Source: Planctomycetota bacterium (lineage in GTDB: Bacteria > Planctomycetota > GCA-002687715). Taken from it: a DNA stretch of 40,638 nt. The DNA is taken from NCBI GenBank assembly GCA_002687715.1, contig NZBC01000209.1, positions 1-40,638 on the forward strand, given 5' to 3'. Positions 17,463-27,900 of the stretch are shown here, piece by piece. Within the stretch, counting starts at the first letter, position 1, and each line of letters opens with the position of its first letter. Made by a program: the position numbers and the translations under genes. The notes below the pieces were generated by a model. That model worked only from the letters and a program-made list of their open reading frames with translations, was not told the DNA's origin and did not search any database.

Positions 17463-19784
17463 TCAACGACCTCGGGACGGCGGCTTCATCCCCGTCGGCA
17501 GGATCACGTCGCGCCGTCGCTCCGTCGGCACGACGTGAAGCCTCATCAACCGACCCGCACGATACTCACAGTCGACGGTCGTACCCTGAGGTGCGTGGAG
17601 CTTGAACCTCACGTCCCAGTCGCGCGGCCACGCGGGCAGGACGTGGATCTTGCCACGCAGACCGGGGTCGGCCTGGAGCACCATCGCCTGCAGGGTCTTG
17701 ACCAGGATGCCGCCGTGGTCCTGGTCCGGGATCCAGTCGTAGTTGGGCCCCCAGAAGGCCGGGAACCGCGACTGCGCGTGCTTGTTGCGGGCCCGAGCAA
17801 CGAGGTTGTCGCGTGCACCGTCGGCCAGCCCGAGACAGGCCATGAAGAGATCGTCCTGGCGCCATCCGGAGTTGCCCCGATCCCAGCGGTGCTTCAGGGC
17901 ACGAAGGCCGAGCGCGAGGCCCGGTCGTCCGACCCCCACGAGACGGAAGGGGTACACCGCGTAGAGTTCGGGGTTCTCGCTGTTCCGCTTCATCGCGTAC
18001 TTCTGCGCCGGTGCGAGCGCCCGCGCTCCGTCGATCTCGCGCGTAGGCAGCTCGGGGAGCTTCTTCTTCAACGCGACCCAGAAGGCCCGCTGACGATCGT
18101 CCGACAGGTCGTTGCCAAGCGCGAGGAGACGGGCGGTGACCGCGTGCAGCCCCGCGACTTCGGGCATCGGATTCGTACACTCCCACCAGGTCTCGGCCGC
18201 CTGCGAGGGATGCATGACCAGCTTGCCGTCGGCTCCCACCTCGTAGTGCTCGTCGAAGAAGGTCAGGATCTCGTGCGCCGTGGGCAGGACCTCGTTGGCG
18301 AGGAACGCTGCGTCCTGGGTGTGGTCGTGGTAGTCGAGCATCAGGTGGACCAGCTCGAGGCCGGACACCCACTCCCACTTGTGCCAGCGGCTGGATTGAA
18401 GCTTGTCCTGACCCCTCTCCTTGAACGGAGTCCAGCCGTACGTCTCGCTGAACATCGCGCCCCAGAAGTAGATGCACTCGGGAATGAACGCACCCGAATG
18501 GCCGCAGTACGTGCGCGTCCGGTGGACCGACAGCGGCAGGACGACGTCGACGTACATCCGGAACAGCGGCTGCATCAGGTCGAAGTCGCCAGACGCGCAC
18601 ATACCGACGTAGGGCAGCCGCGTGTTCTGCCACCAATAGCCGGGACCCCAACGCCGGTAGTCGGCGTCTCCCGGCTTCCCGGGCCAAGGCACCGTGAAGA
18701 TCGATCCGTTGAACTTGATCGGAAACGCGCCACGCCCCGCGCATGCATTGATGTACCGCTGCAGGGCATAGGCGCGGCTGACGACCTGTGCGTCGTCCTT
18801 CACGAGCTCCCGCTTCGGGCCGCGGGCCGCGGCGTGAATCCAGCTGCGATTCCAGAACGCCTTCCACCATCGGACGTGGGCCCGGCGCCGATCGGGGAAG
18901 GCCTCACCTCGGGTACCGGCCACGACGTCGTCGATCGCGGTGCGCCATTGCCGAGGCGTCGCCGGGTGCTTCGTCAAGACGTGAACGCTGAACCGATGGG
19001 TCTTGGACTCGGGTGTGGCCAGGTTGAGCGCGTCCACCCGGCGGCCACCCAGCGCCGTGATGACGGCGCCGAACGTGCGACCGAGCAGCGGGTCCTCTTG
19101 ACGAAAGCCCGCCAACCCCTGGATCTCCGCGCAGAGCGCTGGGCCGATCGACTTCGAATTGTGATGGAACCAGCCGATGCGATCCACCGTTTTCGTCAGC
19201 ACCGTGTCGGGTTCGACGATCGTCGCGCCGCGCTTCTGATCCGGCTTCGAGCGATCCAGCAGGATGTCGCTGACCTCGAGGCTCGGCAACTCTCGACGCT
19301 CCGTCCGCCAGAGCTCGATGACGGCGCGCGCGCGCCGCGGCACGCTCCCCGCGACGGTGATGTGGACGACCGGCCGGTTGGCGTCGACCCACACCTTCAG
19401 CTCAACGGCCCCGTCACCCTTGCCGCAGCGCACGACCATGGTCGCGTCCTGCAGACGCAGCACCTGCTGGAACGACCCGTCAGAGGTCTCGGGCGCGGGA
19501 TCGAGCCTGATCCTGATCTTCCCGACCTTCAGCAGGCGGGCGTTGTCACCCCAGGCGTCGGTCTTGGAGACGTAGCACAGCAAGTCGCCGTTCGGCTCGA
19601 CCCACGCGTTCAACCCGATGTCGCCGTTGCCCAGCGGCATCGAGCCGGACGCGTCGCGACTCGGCGTCCGCCAACGCACGTCGTAGGGGCCGTCGGGAGA
19701 GTCCACCTGTGACGGCACCCACGCCGCGAGGACGACGATCCACGCGGCCACCTTGATGCCCGGGAACGTGACACTATCGAGCAC
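17463..19784 (-). CDS. DUF5703 / GH95-like secreted glycoside hydrolase-type protein
   Basis: The 773-residue protein starts at GTG 19784, fixed by GGAGGA six bases upstream; the frame is open for over 600 bases further but without an export signal. A Sec-type signal covers residues ~1-25. The N-terminal domain matches DUF5703 (SGSMPLGNGDIGLNAWV, then CYVSKTDAWGDNARLLKVG). It is followed by a long alpha-helical region resembling the (alpha/alpha)6 barrel of GH95-type alpha-L-fucosidases (WWQNTRLPYVGMCASGDFD, PECIYFWGAMF, TWWECTNPMPEVAGLHAV). A C-terminal beta domain is marked by HVLPAWPRDWDVRFKLHAP. I cannot assign the catalytic acid with confidence. It lies between the MttB-type methyltransferase and the U32 pair, which hints at release of a glycan or glycoside that carries or accompanies a methylated moiety (inference). 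Confidence 0.82.
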   Translation of the reverse strand: MLDSVTFPGIKVAAWIVVLAAWVPSQVDSPDGPYDVRWRTPSRDASGSMPLGNGDIGLNAWVEPNGDLLCYVSKTDAWGDNARLLKVGKIRIRLDPAPETSDGSFQQVLRLQDATMVVRCGKGDGAVELKVWVDANRPVVHITVAGSVPRRARAVIELWRTERRELPSLEVSDILLDRSKPDQKRGATIVEPDTVLTKTVDRIGWFHHNSKSIGPALCAEIQGLAGFRQEDPLLGRTFGAVITALGGRRVDALNLATPESKTHRFSVHVLTKHPATPRQWRTAIDDVVAGTRGEAFPDRRRAHVRWWKAFWNRSWIHAAARGPKRELVKDDAQVVSRAYALQRYINACAGRGAFPIKFNGSIFTVPWPGKPGDADYRRWGPGYWWQNTRLPYVGMCASGDFDLMQPLFRMYVDVVLPLSVHRTRTYCGHSGAFIPECIYFWGAMFSETYGWTPFKERGQDKLQSSRWHKWEWVSGLELVHLMLDYHDHTQDAAFLANEVLPTAHEILTFFDEHYEVGADGKLVMHPSQAAETWWECTNPMPEVAGLHAVTARLLALGNDLSDDRQRAFWVALKKKLPELPTREIDGARALAPAQKYAMKRNSENPELYAVYPFRLVGVGRPGLALGLRALKHRWDRGNSGWRQDDLFMACLGLADGARDNLVARARNKHAQSRFPAFWGPNYDWIPDQDHGGILVKTLQAMVLQADPGLRGKIHVLPAWPRDWDVRFKLHAPQGTTVDCEYRAGRLMRLHVVPTERRRDVILPTGMKPPSRGR

Positions 19785-19864
19785 GCGATCTCCTCCGATG
19801 CATCGTCCCATGGTACGCGGCGGGACTGCTGCAGCTGCGGGCTTCACGACCAAAGTGACCTCGG

Positions 19865-21316
19865 TCAGGACGGCGGTAGCGGTGCGGCGTCCCCCTGGCA
19901 TGAGGAAGAGAGGAGACGTCGGATCTCCTCGTGTACGGATGCCTCCACGGCATCTTCCTGGTAGCGCGCCAGCGCATCGTCGATGGACTGTGCAGCCGCC
20001 TCTCGATGCGGCCGCGCACCGGCAGCCTCCCACTGCTCGCGACCCATGCGGTCGACGATGGGGCCGGGCATGTAGAGCGCGGTCTCCCAGTGTCTGAGCG
20101 TGTGGTCGGAGGTCAGGAGATGTCCCTCGCCCAGGAGCTGCTGGATCAGCTCCCCCATCGGAAGGTCGTCCAGAACCTCCGGAGGCCGCATGAAGTGGCG
20201 GACCTGGGCAACGATCTCGTCGTCGAAGACGAGCTTCTCCAGGCTGAAGCAGTTGACGTAGTCGAGCATGCCAGGTCCCGATACGGAGTGCACACCGGCC
20301 ATCGCGGCCAGGATCGCACTCATACCCGTCTCCGAACCGGCTTGCGGGTCGTTGAACCGGGCATCGCTCAGCGCCATGTATGCCTGGGAGGGCACACCGA
20401 GTGTGCGCGCGATCTGCGTGCTGCCGGCGCACAGGCGCAGGGCCTCGACCGCGGCCATCGAGCTCGTCATCTCCTGCATGTGGAACGTGGCCGGCGCGGC
20501 GCCAAAGAGCACTGGGTTCCCGGGCCGGATGGCCTGGACGAAGACGATCCCGCTCAGCACTTCAGCCACGTGCAGGACGAGCGCGCCGACCGGGGTAGTC
20601 GGCGCCGTCGCGCCTATGATCACGACGGGAACGACCTCGACCGGGATGCCCCACTCTGCGCAATCCACGAGGTTGCGGATACTGTCCTCTCCCCATCGTA
20701 GAGGTGTGTTCGGACAGCAGGTGAAGATGGAAAGCGGCCGCTTGACGAGGTCGTTCCGGTCGTGGCGGAACACCTCCATGATCCGTCCCATGAGGTCGAC
20801 GCCGTGGGCGGTGTATGCACCAGACACCAACGGCCGGTCCGAATGGGCCAGCGCCAGATAGAGCCGCCAGGCATCGGCGATCTCCTGCGGAACGTCCTGC
20901 GGCGCGAACGCGGTCGAGAGGTACGACAGGTTCGACAGGCCATGGCCGACCTTCACATACTCGATGAAGTCCGCCGTGTCCGGTTCCCTGACCGCCCCGG
21001 TCCGACGGTCGAGAATGCGCAGCGCAGCGGAGCCGGGAGCGAAGTGGGTCTCCTGACCGCCGATACGCACGCGGGGCGTGCCGTCGCGACCGTAGAGCAA
21101 GAACGAGTCGGGCGCCGATGCGAGCGCGCGGTCGACGGCGTCGCGGGGAACGGTGGTCCTTCCCGTTTGCGCGTCCACGGGACAGCCGGCCTCTTCGAGG
21201 CGGGCGCGAGAGGCATCGTGCTCGACCAGGACGCCGGTCCGTTCGAGGACCATCATCGCCTCGTCGACGATCCTGTCGACGAGCACGCAGTCGAGGAACT
21301 CGAACCTGAGTGTCAC
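19865..21316 (-). CDS. MttB-family methyltransferase (non-pyrrolysine, trimethylamine/glycine betaine type)
   Basis: The 483-residue protein is a TIM-barrel corrinoid-dependent methyltransferase of the MttB superfamily. GTG 21316 is chosen because GGAGAG lies just upstream and the length then equals the family norm. Typical stretches are HFAPGSAALRILDRRTG, ADFIEYVKVGHGLSNL, RPLSIFTCCPNTPLRWGED, VQAIRPGNPVLFGAAPATFHM and GMLDYVNCFSLEKLVFDDEI. There is no in-frame amber codon, so it belongs to the non-Pyl branch. Known members of that branch (MtgB, MtcB, MtpB) demethylate quaternary amines such as glycine betaine, carnitine or proline betaine. It would pass a methyl group to a corrinoid protein like the one at 29394. 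It heads the minus-strand operon with the hydrolase and the U32 pair. The substrate is not predictable from sequence. Confidence 0.88.
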   Translation of the reverse strand: MTLRFEFLDCVLVDRIVDEAMMVLERTGVLVEHDASRARLEEAGCPVDAQTGRTTVPRDAVDRALASAPDSFLLYGRDGTPRVRIGGQETHFAPGSAALRILDRRTGAVREPDTADFIEYVKVGHGLSNLSYLSTAFAPQDVPQEIADAWRLYLALAHSDRPLVSGAYTAHGVDLMGRIMEVFRHDRNDLVKRPLSIFTCCPNTPLRWGEDSIRNLVDCAEWGIPVEVVPVVIIGATAPTTPVGALVLHVAEVLSGIVFVQAIRPGNPVLFGAAPATFHMQEMTSSMAAVEALRLCAGSTQIARTLGVPSQAYMALSDARFNDPQAGSETGMSAILAAMAGVHSVSGPGMLDYVNCFSLEKLVFDDEIVAQVRHFMRPPEVLDDLPMGELIQQLLGEGHLLTSDHTLRHWETALYMPGPIVDRMGREQWEAAGARPHREAAAQSIDDALARYQEDAVEASVHEEIRRLLSSSCQGDAAPLPPS

Positions 21317-21502
21317 CGGTCTCTCCGGGTCCGTGGAGTCAGCCGAAGCGGCGCCTCGGCGGCACAGCCGACGGAGCCGCGCGTGGTGACGACGATAACG
21401 GAGACGGCGAACCTGCGGACACCCCGAGGGTGCTCGTGCCCCATCGATCAACAAGTGATCTCAGAGCGCAAGGTGCGTGGGCGTGGTGGGGGATCATCCG
21501 CG

Positions 21503-21529
21503 TTGCGGGTTGTCGGGAGGAAGTATTAA
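21503..21529 (+). promoter_or_regulatory. Candidate promoter for the DUF1800 gene
   Basis: TTGCGG (21503-21508) and TATTAA (21524-21529) are separated by 15 bases, and transcription would begin about 30 bases before the ATG at 21565. TATTAA stands out in GC-rich surroundings. The spacing is shorter than optimal, so this is only a candidate. It lies in the 248-base gap divergent from the MttB-type gene. Confidence 0.3.
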
Positions 21530-21564
21530 CCTCGCGTGCAGTCATCGCATCGGAGTTGCGTGTC

Positions 21565-23694
21565 ATGGTGCCAAGACCCGAGTTCGCACGGCTAGCCGGC
21601 TTGATGCTGGTCCTCCTGCTCGGCGCAGCGGCTGCGCCCGGCCAGAACGAGACGTCGAAGACGGCGAAGGCGGCGCGTGCGCTCGCCGAGAAGGCGAAGG
21701 CCGAGAAGGACTCGGCCGACAGCGAGCTGGCGAAGCTGACGGCAGCCGCAAAAGCCGCCGCCGCGCGCGCGACCTCCGCCGAGGCGGCCGCTGCCTCCAC
21801 CATCGTCGAACGAGACGCCGCCAGGAAACGACTGGAGGAGAAGACGGCGGCGGCGAGCGGTGCGGCAGAAAGAGCCGTCGCCGCGAGAGGCGAGGTGAAG
21901 AAGGCGCTGGCGGAGCAGACCGCCGCCGCAAAGAACAGGGCCAAGAAGACGGCCGCGGCGACGAAGGCCGAGCGGACGGCGCTGGCGGAGGAAGCCGCCG
22001 CCGCGATCGCAGCACTCGCGAAGGCCGGCACGAACGAGGTCGCGGCCAAGAAGGCGCTGGCGAAGAAGGCCGCCAACGCACGCAAGACGGTCATCGCCCG
22101 CAAGGCGGCAGAGGCCGCCGAGAAAGACGCGGCGAACGAGAGGATCTCGGCCGCGCGGGCGAAGGCGGCCACGGCCGCTGCCGAAGTCGCGTCGGCGAAG
22201 CTCCTGCTGAAACAGAGGACGGCGGCCGTCGAGGTGGCAATCGAGCGGGCCACGATGGCTCGAGCTCTGGCCATCGGCGGGCTGAAGCCGCTCGCTCGCA
22301 CTGCCTGGAGTCGCGACAAGGCGCGCCACCTCCTTGACCGCGCCGGCTTCGGGGGAACACCGGCCGAGGTGGACCGGCTGTTCGCCATGGGACCCTACCG
22401 GGCCGTCAACCATCTCGTGGGTTATCACGGCCGCCCCAGCACTGACCTCGCGTTCGACGTGTCGCCTCCGGAGCGGCCGGCGTCGTTCGAGAGCCGGCTC
22501 GTGCCGGCGGAGCGAGCCAGGTTCGCGCGGGCGCGCCAGGCGCAGGAGCGGAGACAACAGGCCAAGTTGAGGACCTGGTGGCTGCGCCGGATGGTCAGCT
22601 CGCAGCGGCCCCTCGAGGAGAAGCTGACGCTCTTCTGGCACGGCCACTTCGCCGTCAACTACCGCACCTTCTACCTCACCTACATCCTGTATCAGCAGAA
22701 CCAGCTCTTCCGCGGCCGAGCCGGGGACAACTTCGGTGCCCTGCTTCACGGCATCGTTCATGACGCGGCGATGCTTCGATACCTGGACAACAACCGCAAC
22801 ACCAAGGGTCACCCGAACGAGAACCTCGCTCGGGAGATCATGGAGCTCTTCGCCATGGGGGAAGGCAAGGGCTACACGGAGAAGGACATCCGCGAGGCGG
22901 CCCGAGCCCTGACCGGGTACGGCTACGACCCCTGGTCGGCGCACTTCCGCTTCTCCGCGAGCCGGCACGACCCGGGCAAGAAGACCATCTTCCGCCGGAC
23001 CGGGAACTTCGCGGGCGACGACCTCGTGGATCTCATCCTGCGGCAGCCCGCGACATCACGGTTCATCGCCAAGAAGCTGTTCGCGTTCTTCGCGTTCGAG
23101 AACCCTGACCCCGACGTCGTCGAGACTCTGGCCCGCGTGCTACGCGAGCACCGCTACGACCTCGCACCGATGCTGGAGAACATGTTCCTGTCCGAGGTGT
23201 TCTTCAGCGAGCGGGCCATGGGAACCCAGATCAAGAGCCCCGTGCAGCTCATGGTCGGGTCGATCCGCACCTTCGGGATCGAGAACGTCGACTACGCGGC
23301 GGTGGACAGGAGCTTGCAGGGTATGGGTCAGCACCTGTTCGAGCCACCCAACGTCAAGGGATGGGATGGGGGACGCGCGTGGATCAGCGCTGAGCGCATC
23401 CTGGTCCGCTACAACGCCGTCGCCCAACTCGTGGGGGCGTCCCGGGGCGGCGGCATCGACGTCGTCAGAATGCTCGAAGGGCGACCGTTCGCATCCGCAG
23501 GCGAGGTCGTGGACCACCTCGCCCGCGTAGCGCTCTCCACACCTCTGCACGAGAGCAAGCGACGAGAGCTCGTCGCCTCGCTCGGGGACCTCCCCCCCTC
23601 GTCGAAGTGGGCGGCCCGACGGCGCGAGATCAACCGGAAGCTCCGGGCCCTCCTCGTCCTGTTGACCAGCATCCCCGAGTACCAGATCACCTGA
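21565..23694 (+). CDS. DUF1800 protein with long alanine-rich coiled coil
   Basis: The 709-residue protein has a Sec signal peptide (~1-26, LLLGAAAAPGQ). A roughly 200-residue stretch of A, K, E and R follows (~28-235), predicted as a continuous coiled coil. The DUF1800 domain covers ~245-709. Its hallmarks are ARHLLDRAGFGGTPAEVD, LTLFWHGHFAV, NENLAREIMELFAMGEG and GYTEKDIREAARALTGY, then EPPNVKGWDGGRAWIS near the end. DUF1800 proteins are abundant in planctomycetes and almost always precede DUF1501 genes, as here; their function is not established. ATG 21565 gives the signal peptide, with GGAG ten bases upstream. The coiled coil is not part of the core family and may span or anchor to the envelope (inference). 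Confidence 0.88.
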   Translation: MVPRPEFARLAGLMLVLLLGAAAAPGQNETSKTAKAARALAEKAKAEKDSADSELAKLTAAAKAAAARATSAEAAAASTIVERDAARKRLEEKTAAASGAAERAVAARGEVKKALAEQTAAAKNRAKKTAAATKAERTALAEEAAAAIAALAKAGTNEVAAKKALAKKAANARKTVIARKAAEAAEKDAANERISAARAKAATAAAEVASAKLLLKQRTAAVEVAIERATMARALAIGGLKPLARTAWSRDKARHLLDRAGFGGTPAEVDRLFAMGPYRAVNHLVGYHGRPSTDLAFDVSPPERPASFESRLVPAERARFARARQAQERRQQAKLRTWWLRRMVSSQRPLEEKLTLFWHGHFAVNYRTFYLTYILYQQNQLFRGRAGDNFGALLHGIVHDAAMLRYLDNNRNTKGHPNENLAREIMELFAMGEGKGYTEKDIREAARALTGYGYDPWSAHFRFSASRHDPGKKTIFRRTGNFAGDDLVDLILRQPATSRFIAKKLFAFFAFENPDPDVVETLARVLREHRYDLAPMLENMFLSEVFFSERAMGTQIKSPVQLMVGSIRTFGIENVDYAAVDRSLQGMGQHLFEPPNVKGWDGGRAWISAERILVRYNAVAQLVGASRGGGIDVVRMLEGRPFASAGEVVDHLARVALSTPLHESKRRELVASLGDLPPSSKWAARRREINRKLRALLVLLTSIPEYQIT

Positions 23695-23704
23695 GGAGTC
23701 TGGC

Positions 23705-24943
23705 ATGGCTCGTATCCGAATCGCGACGCGGCGACAGTTCATGGTTGACGGGCTCGGGCTCGTCGCCGCCGGCGCCGGCCTTTCCGATGCCCTGCTCCGA
23801 GACGCGGTGTCCGGACCGCGCGAACCCGGACACCGGGTCGTCGTCATCTTGCAGCTCAGCGGGGGGCACGACACCCTGAGCGCACTCGTCCCCTATGGGC
23901 ACGAGGAGTACGGCCGCGTCCGCAAGGCCACGCGCATCGGAGAGAAGGAAGTCCTGAAGCTCGACGACGAGCTGGGACTCCACCCCGCACTCGGAGGTTT
24001 CAAGGACCTCCTGGACGATGGAGCCTTCGCGGTGATACCGGGCACCGGGTACCCGAGCCCGAACTACAGCCACTTCAAGGCGATGGACATCTGGCACATG
24101 GCCGACCGCAGAGGCCGGCGAGTCCCCTACGGGTGGATCGGCCGGTACCTGGACGACGCATTCGAGGGCAGTACGGATCCGTGCCTCTCCCTGGCGATCG
24201 GGGCCGGCCGCTGCCCACCCGCACTGGTCGGCAAGGAGCACCCCGGTCTGAGCTTCTCCCGCCCCGATCGGTTTCGCTACATGGGTGACCGGGGAGACAA
24301 GCGCCAAGGCGCCACGTATCGGAAGCTCAACGAGTTGCCTGCGACGTCGACCCCCGCGAACCTGGAGTTCGTCGCGCGGACGGCGGCCGCCGCGAACGCG
24401 AGCAGCGCCCGCATCCGCGAGCTGGTCGCTGCCTACAAGCCGCGCGTTCCCTACCCGAACACGCGCCTCGGGAGGTCCCTCCGCACCGTGGCCGCGTTGA
24501 TCTCGGGAGGCATGAGCACGCGCGCCTACCACGTTTCCCAGGGCGGCTTCGACACCCACGCCGGTCAGCGGACCAGGCACGACGAGCTCATGACCCGGCT
24601 GAATGCAGCGGTCGTCGCCTTCCAGAAGGACCTGAACGCGCAGAACCAGGCCAAGCGCGTGCTGACGTTCACGTTCAGCGAGTTCGGCCGTCGCGTGAAG
24701 GAGAACGGCAGCAAGGGAACCGACCACGGCGCGGCCGGGTCCATGTTCCTTTTCGGGCCTGGCGTCAAGCCCGGTATCCACGGGAAGCACCCGAGCCTCA
24801 CCGATCTTCAGGGCGGAGGCGGCGGCAGCCTCAAGCACACGGTCGACTTCCGCAGCGTGTACGCCACCGTCCTCGAGAAGTGGTTCGAGACCAAGAGCGA
24901 GCCCCTGCTCGGCAAGCACCCCCTCAGCGACTGCATCGCGTGA
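23705..24943 (+). CDS. DUF1501 (sulfatase-like fold) protein
   Basis: The 412-residue protein follows the DUF1800 gene by ten bases and has GAGGAG upstream of its ATG, so the two are one operon. The N-terminus has a twin-arginine-like signal (TRRQFMVDGLGLVAAGAG). Family motifs visible are VVILQLSGGHDTLSALVPY, then LGLHPALGGFKDLL and PNYSHFKAMDIWH. Further on come GGFDTHAGQRTRHDELM, FTFSEFGRRVKENGSKGTDHGAAGSMF and a C-terminal DFRSVYATVLEKWF. DUF1501 belongs to the alkaline phosphatase/sulfatase superfamily, but no enzyme activity is established for it. DUF1800/DUF1501 pairs occur in many copies in planctomycete genomes and are thought to act together in the envelope. Confidence 0.92.
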   Translation: MARIRIATRRQFMVDGLGLVAAGAGLSDALLRDAVSGPREPGHRVVVILQLSGGHDTLSALVPYGHEEYGRVRKATRIGEKEVLKLDDELGLHPALGGFKDLLDDGAFAVIPGTGYPSPNYSHFKAMDIWHMADRRGRRVPYGWIGRYLDDAFEGSTDPCLSLAIGAGRCPPALVGKEHPGLSFSRPDRFRYMGDRGDKRQGATYRKLNELPATSTPANLEFVARTAAAANASSARIRELVAAYKPRVPYPNTRLGRSLRTVAALISGGMSTRAYHVSQGGFDTHAGQRTRHDELMTRLNAAVVAFQKDLNAQNQAKRVLTFTFSEFGRRVKENGSKGTDHGAAGSMFLFGPGVKPGIHGKHPSLTDLQGGGGGSLKHTVDFRSVYATVLEKWFETKSEPLLGKHPLSDCIA

Positions 24944-24965
24944 CGCAACGCAGGAGCCCGGGGTC

Positions 24966-27900
24966 TCAGCGTTTCTGACCGTGCGTGCGCAGGTAGGTGA
25001 TCAGCGCTCGGAGATCGTCTCGAGGGAGCCCGTCCACGATGCCCTCCGGCATGGCCGAGACCTTGGAGGCGCGCATGACATCGATGTCCGACCGGTTGAC
25101 GCGGTGGTGTTGGTCGCCGCTGTCGATGAGCTCGATGGTAGTCCTCGTTTCTGACAGGAGGCGGCCCGTGAAGATCTCGTCGTCCTTCGTGAAGACCATC
25201 CAGAGACGGTAGGTGGACTCGAGCGAACGGTTGGGATCGACGATCTCGGTGAGGAGGTCCTGCTTGCTGCGCGCACCGACGCCCTCGAGGCTCGGCGCCA
25301 TCTTCCCTCCCACGCCATTGAAGGTGTGGCAGCTGGAGCAGAGGGTGCGGAAGACCTGCCGGCCCCGAGCGGGATCCCCGGGCGTCGCGACCACGGGTAG
25401 GAGACGCTCGAGCACGGCCTCTCGCGTCGCATTGGTGAAGCCGGGTCGTGAGCGCTCGATGATCTCGATACGTCTGGCCGTCGCGCCGTCCACGGAGAGC
25501 CTCATCTGCTGCCAATGGGCGGCGGAGAGATCGGTGCGGGGAACGCGGCCGCTCTCCAGCGCGTCGAGCAACGCGATGGTCCAGACCCGGCGGCGCAGCA
25601 ACGCGGAGACCGCGTCCGCGCGGATGTCGGCCTTGAACGAGCTCCAGTGATCGAGAAGCGCCGGGCCGGTCGTCGGCGACGCGCTGTCCGCAAGCGTGTT
25701 GACCAGGCCGCGGCCCACCTCTGGCGGAGTCTCCGGCTTGATCTCGGTGAGGATCGTCTTCACCGCGGCCGGACCGTCGTCGATCCGCAGGAGGTGACGG
25801 GCAGCACCGATGCGCGCGGTCGTCTCGGACTCCGGCCCGGCCAGGATCCGGCCCAGCTCCTGTCTCAAGGCGAGGATCTCGTCCACGAACAGGTCACGCC
25901 GCCCCCACCGGTCCGTGATGGAAACGAGCTGCACGCGCTGGTCGAAGGGCAGGACCTTCATCAGCGCCGCGAGCTGCCTCTGCTTCGCGGGCCCGAGGTC
26001 CGGCGCCTTCCCCGAAGGCCATCCGGACGCGATCCCCTGCAAGACGTATGCAGCGAGGCCCTCGTCCGCCTCCGCCAGCGCGGTGAGGGTCCCGATCACG
26101 GACTCCACCGGACCTCGGCTCGCATAGTGGCGCGTGACGTTGCGTACGACGTCGCCGAGGACGTGCGGGAGGCTGGCGAGCGCATTGCTCTGCCCGAGCT
26201 CCAGGAGGCTGACGTCGTCGAACCACGCGGTCCCTCGCGAGCGCCCCCAGCCGCCGAACAAGCAGTTGATGCTGACCCGGTCGCGATTACCGGTGTCGAA
26301 CTCGCACCCGACCTCCTGCCAGCCTCCCGTGCCGGCGACGGCTCCGGTGATGGTGCGCGCGGGCATCACGTGGACGTTCATCAGCGCCCCATACGCACCT
26401 TCGAGGTTCCGGATCGACTCGGTCCGGACCCAACCGGACAGCCGATACCGGGTGTTCCGCTTCACGTCGACGTCCACGAACCAACTCGTGTCGGCACCAG
26501 CCGTGGACGAGATCTCGAGGCACCAGTCGCCCGTCCGCCCACCCCGAGCCAGACGGAGCTGCGCGCGGCCGGAGTAGGTACGAGGCCGCCAGCGCACGGG
26601 GCCTTGGCTCGCGTCCTCCGACCGATCTTCGAACGAGGGGTTGGGGAGTAGGTTCTCCGGCGCCGGCGGCACCACCGGCCGGCTCGAAGCCACCCGGGTC
26701 CGCGCGAGGACCGCGCGCAGGAAGCCGGCGTCGTGCCGCGCTGCCGCGACGGTCGCGGCGTCGGGGATCCACCGGTCGGCCGCATTCTCCCTGCGGCGAA
26801 GGCGATCGAAGACCGCCACCCCGGCGCCGGCCGACGCCGGCATGTCCGCGAGTGCGAGCAGGGCCTCGCGCCGCACGAGCAGATCGCCGTCGTCGAGCAC
26901 GCCACTCGACAGCAAAGCGTCCCGGGAAACCGCGTCGCGGGGAAGCACGCGGAGCGCGTTCGCGCGCACTGCTTGCGCGGGGTGGCCGAGCGCGGCACGC
27001 GCGGCCGCCGGGGCGGCGCCGTCGCCACCGTCGAGAACGCCGAGACCGTGCAGGGTCCACAGGGCATGGATCGCGCCCGGGGTGCTCCCGATACCGTCAA
27101 GCGTCCGGTCCGCGATCAGCTGGAGAAGGGCGGGGAGCACGTCCGTCCTCCCCCGTTCCACGAGGAGCCGTTGTGCGTGGAGGCGCCAGAGCATGTTGTC
27201 GTTGCGCAGGGTGGCCACGAGCTCCGTCGGCGCTGCACGCGTGAGGTCGAGCGAGGCCGGGACCTTCGCGTCCTCCCAGACGAGCCGGTAGATTCGGGCG
27301 TGGCCCTTGTCGCGGTGTGGCGTGACGTACGCGTTGCCGCTTCCCGTCTCGAACCCGTGCGGGGTGGGATTGTGCTGCACGATGTAGCTGTACCAGTCGA
27401 CCATCCAGATCGCGCCGTCCGGTCCGACCTCTGCGAAGGTGGGCGCGCACCACTCGTCGCGGCTGGCGAACGCGTTGTAACCGTCCCTGGCCACGAACCC
27501 GCTGCCCTCGCGCTCGAGCCGACTCAGGTGCAGGAGGTGCCCGGTCGGCGAGTTGATCAGGGCGACCCGGTTCCAGTAGCTCGCCGGGAAGCTCCGCGCC
27601 GTGTACAAGGCACAGCCGGCGGCGGCGGTGTAACGACCGTGCCAGTCCACCTGCCGGACCTTGTCCGTGATCGGGTGCAACGCGCGGTAGTCGGCAATGA
27701 AGGCCAGCCCGCGACCGTGCCAGCCGGTGACCGATTCGTAGTACCGGTTCGGGATCGCGAGGTAGTTGCACTGGTCGTTGTTCGCGGTGGAGCAGAACAC
27801 CTCGCCGGCTTCGCCGATCCCGAGCCCCCACGTGTTGTTGCTCGTCGAACCCAGGAACTCCAGCGACGAGCCGTCGGGGAGGAACCGGTATACACCCTGT

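Noticed and set aside
17148..19712. Very long plus-strand open frame opposite the DUF5703 gene
   Set aside because: It is rich in R, P and G without domains, has no start signal, and lies fully antisense to a gene with a clear family, signal peptide and ribosome site. GC-rich third positions create such shadows.
19865..21316. Pyrrolysine-containing trimethylamine methyltransferase
   Set aside because: The gene reads through at full family length with no in-frame TAG, and no pyl genes are seen, so it is a non-Pyl member.
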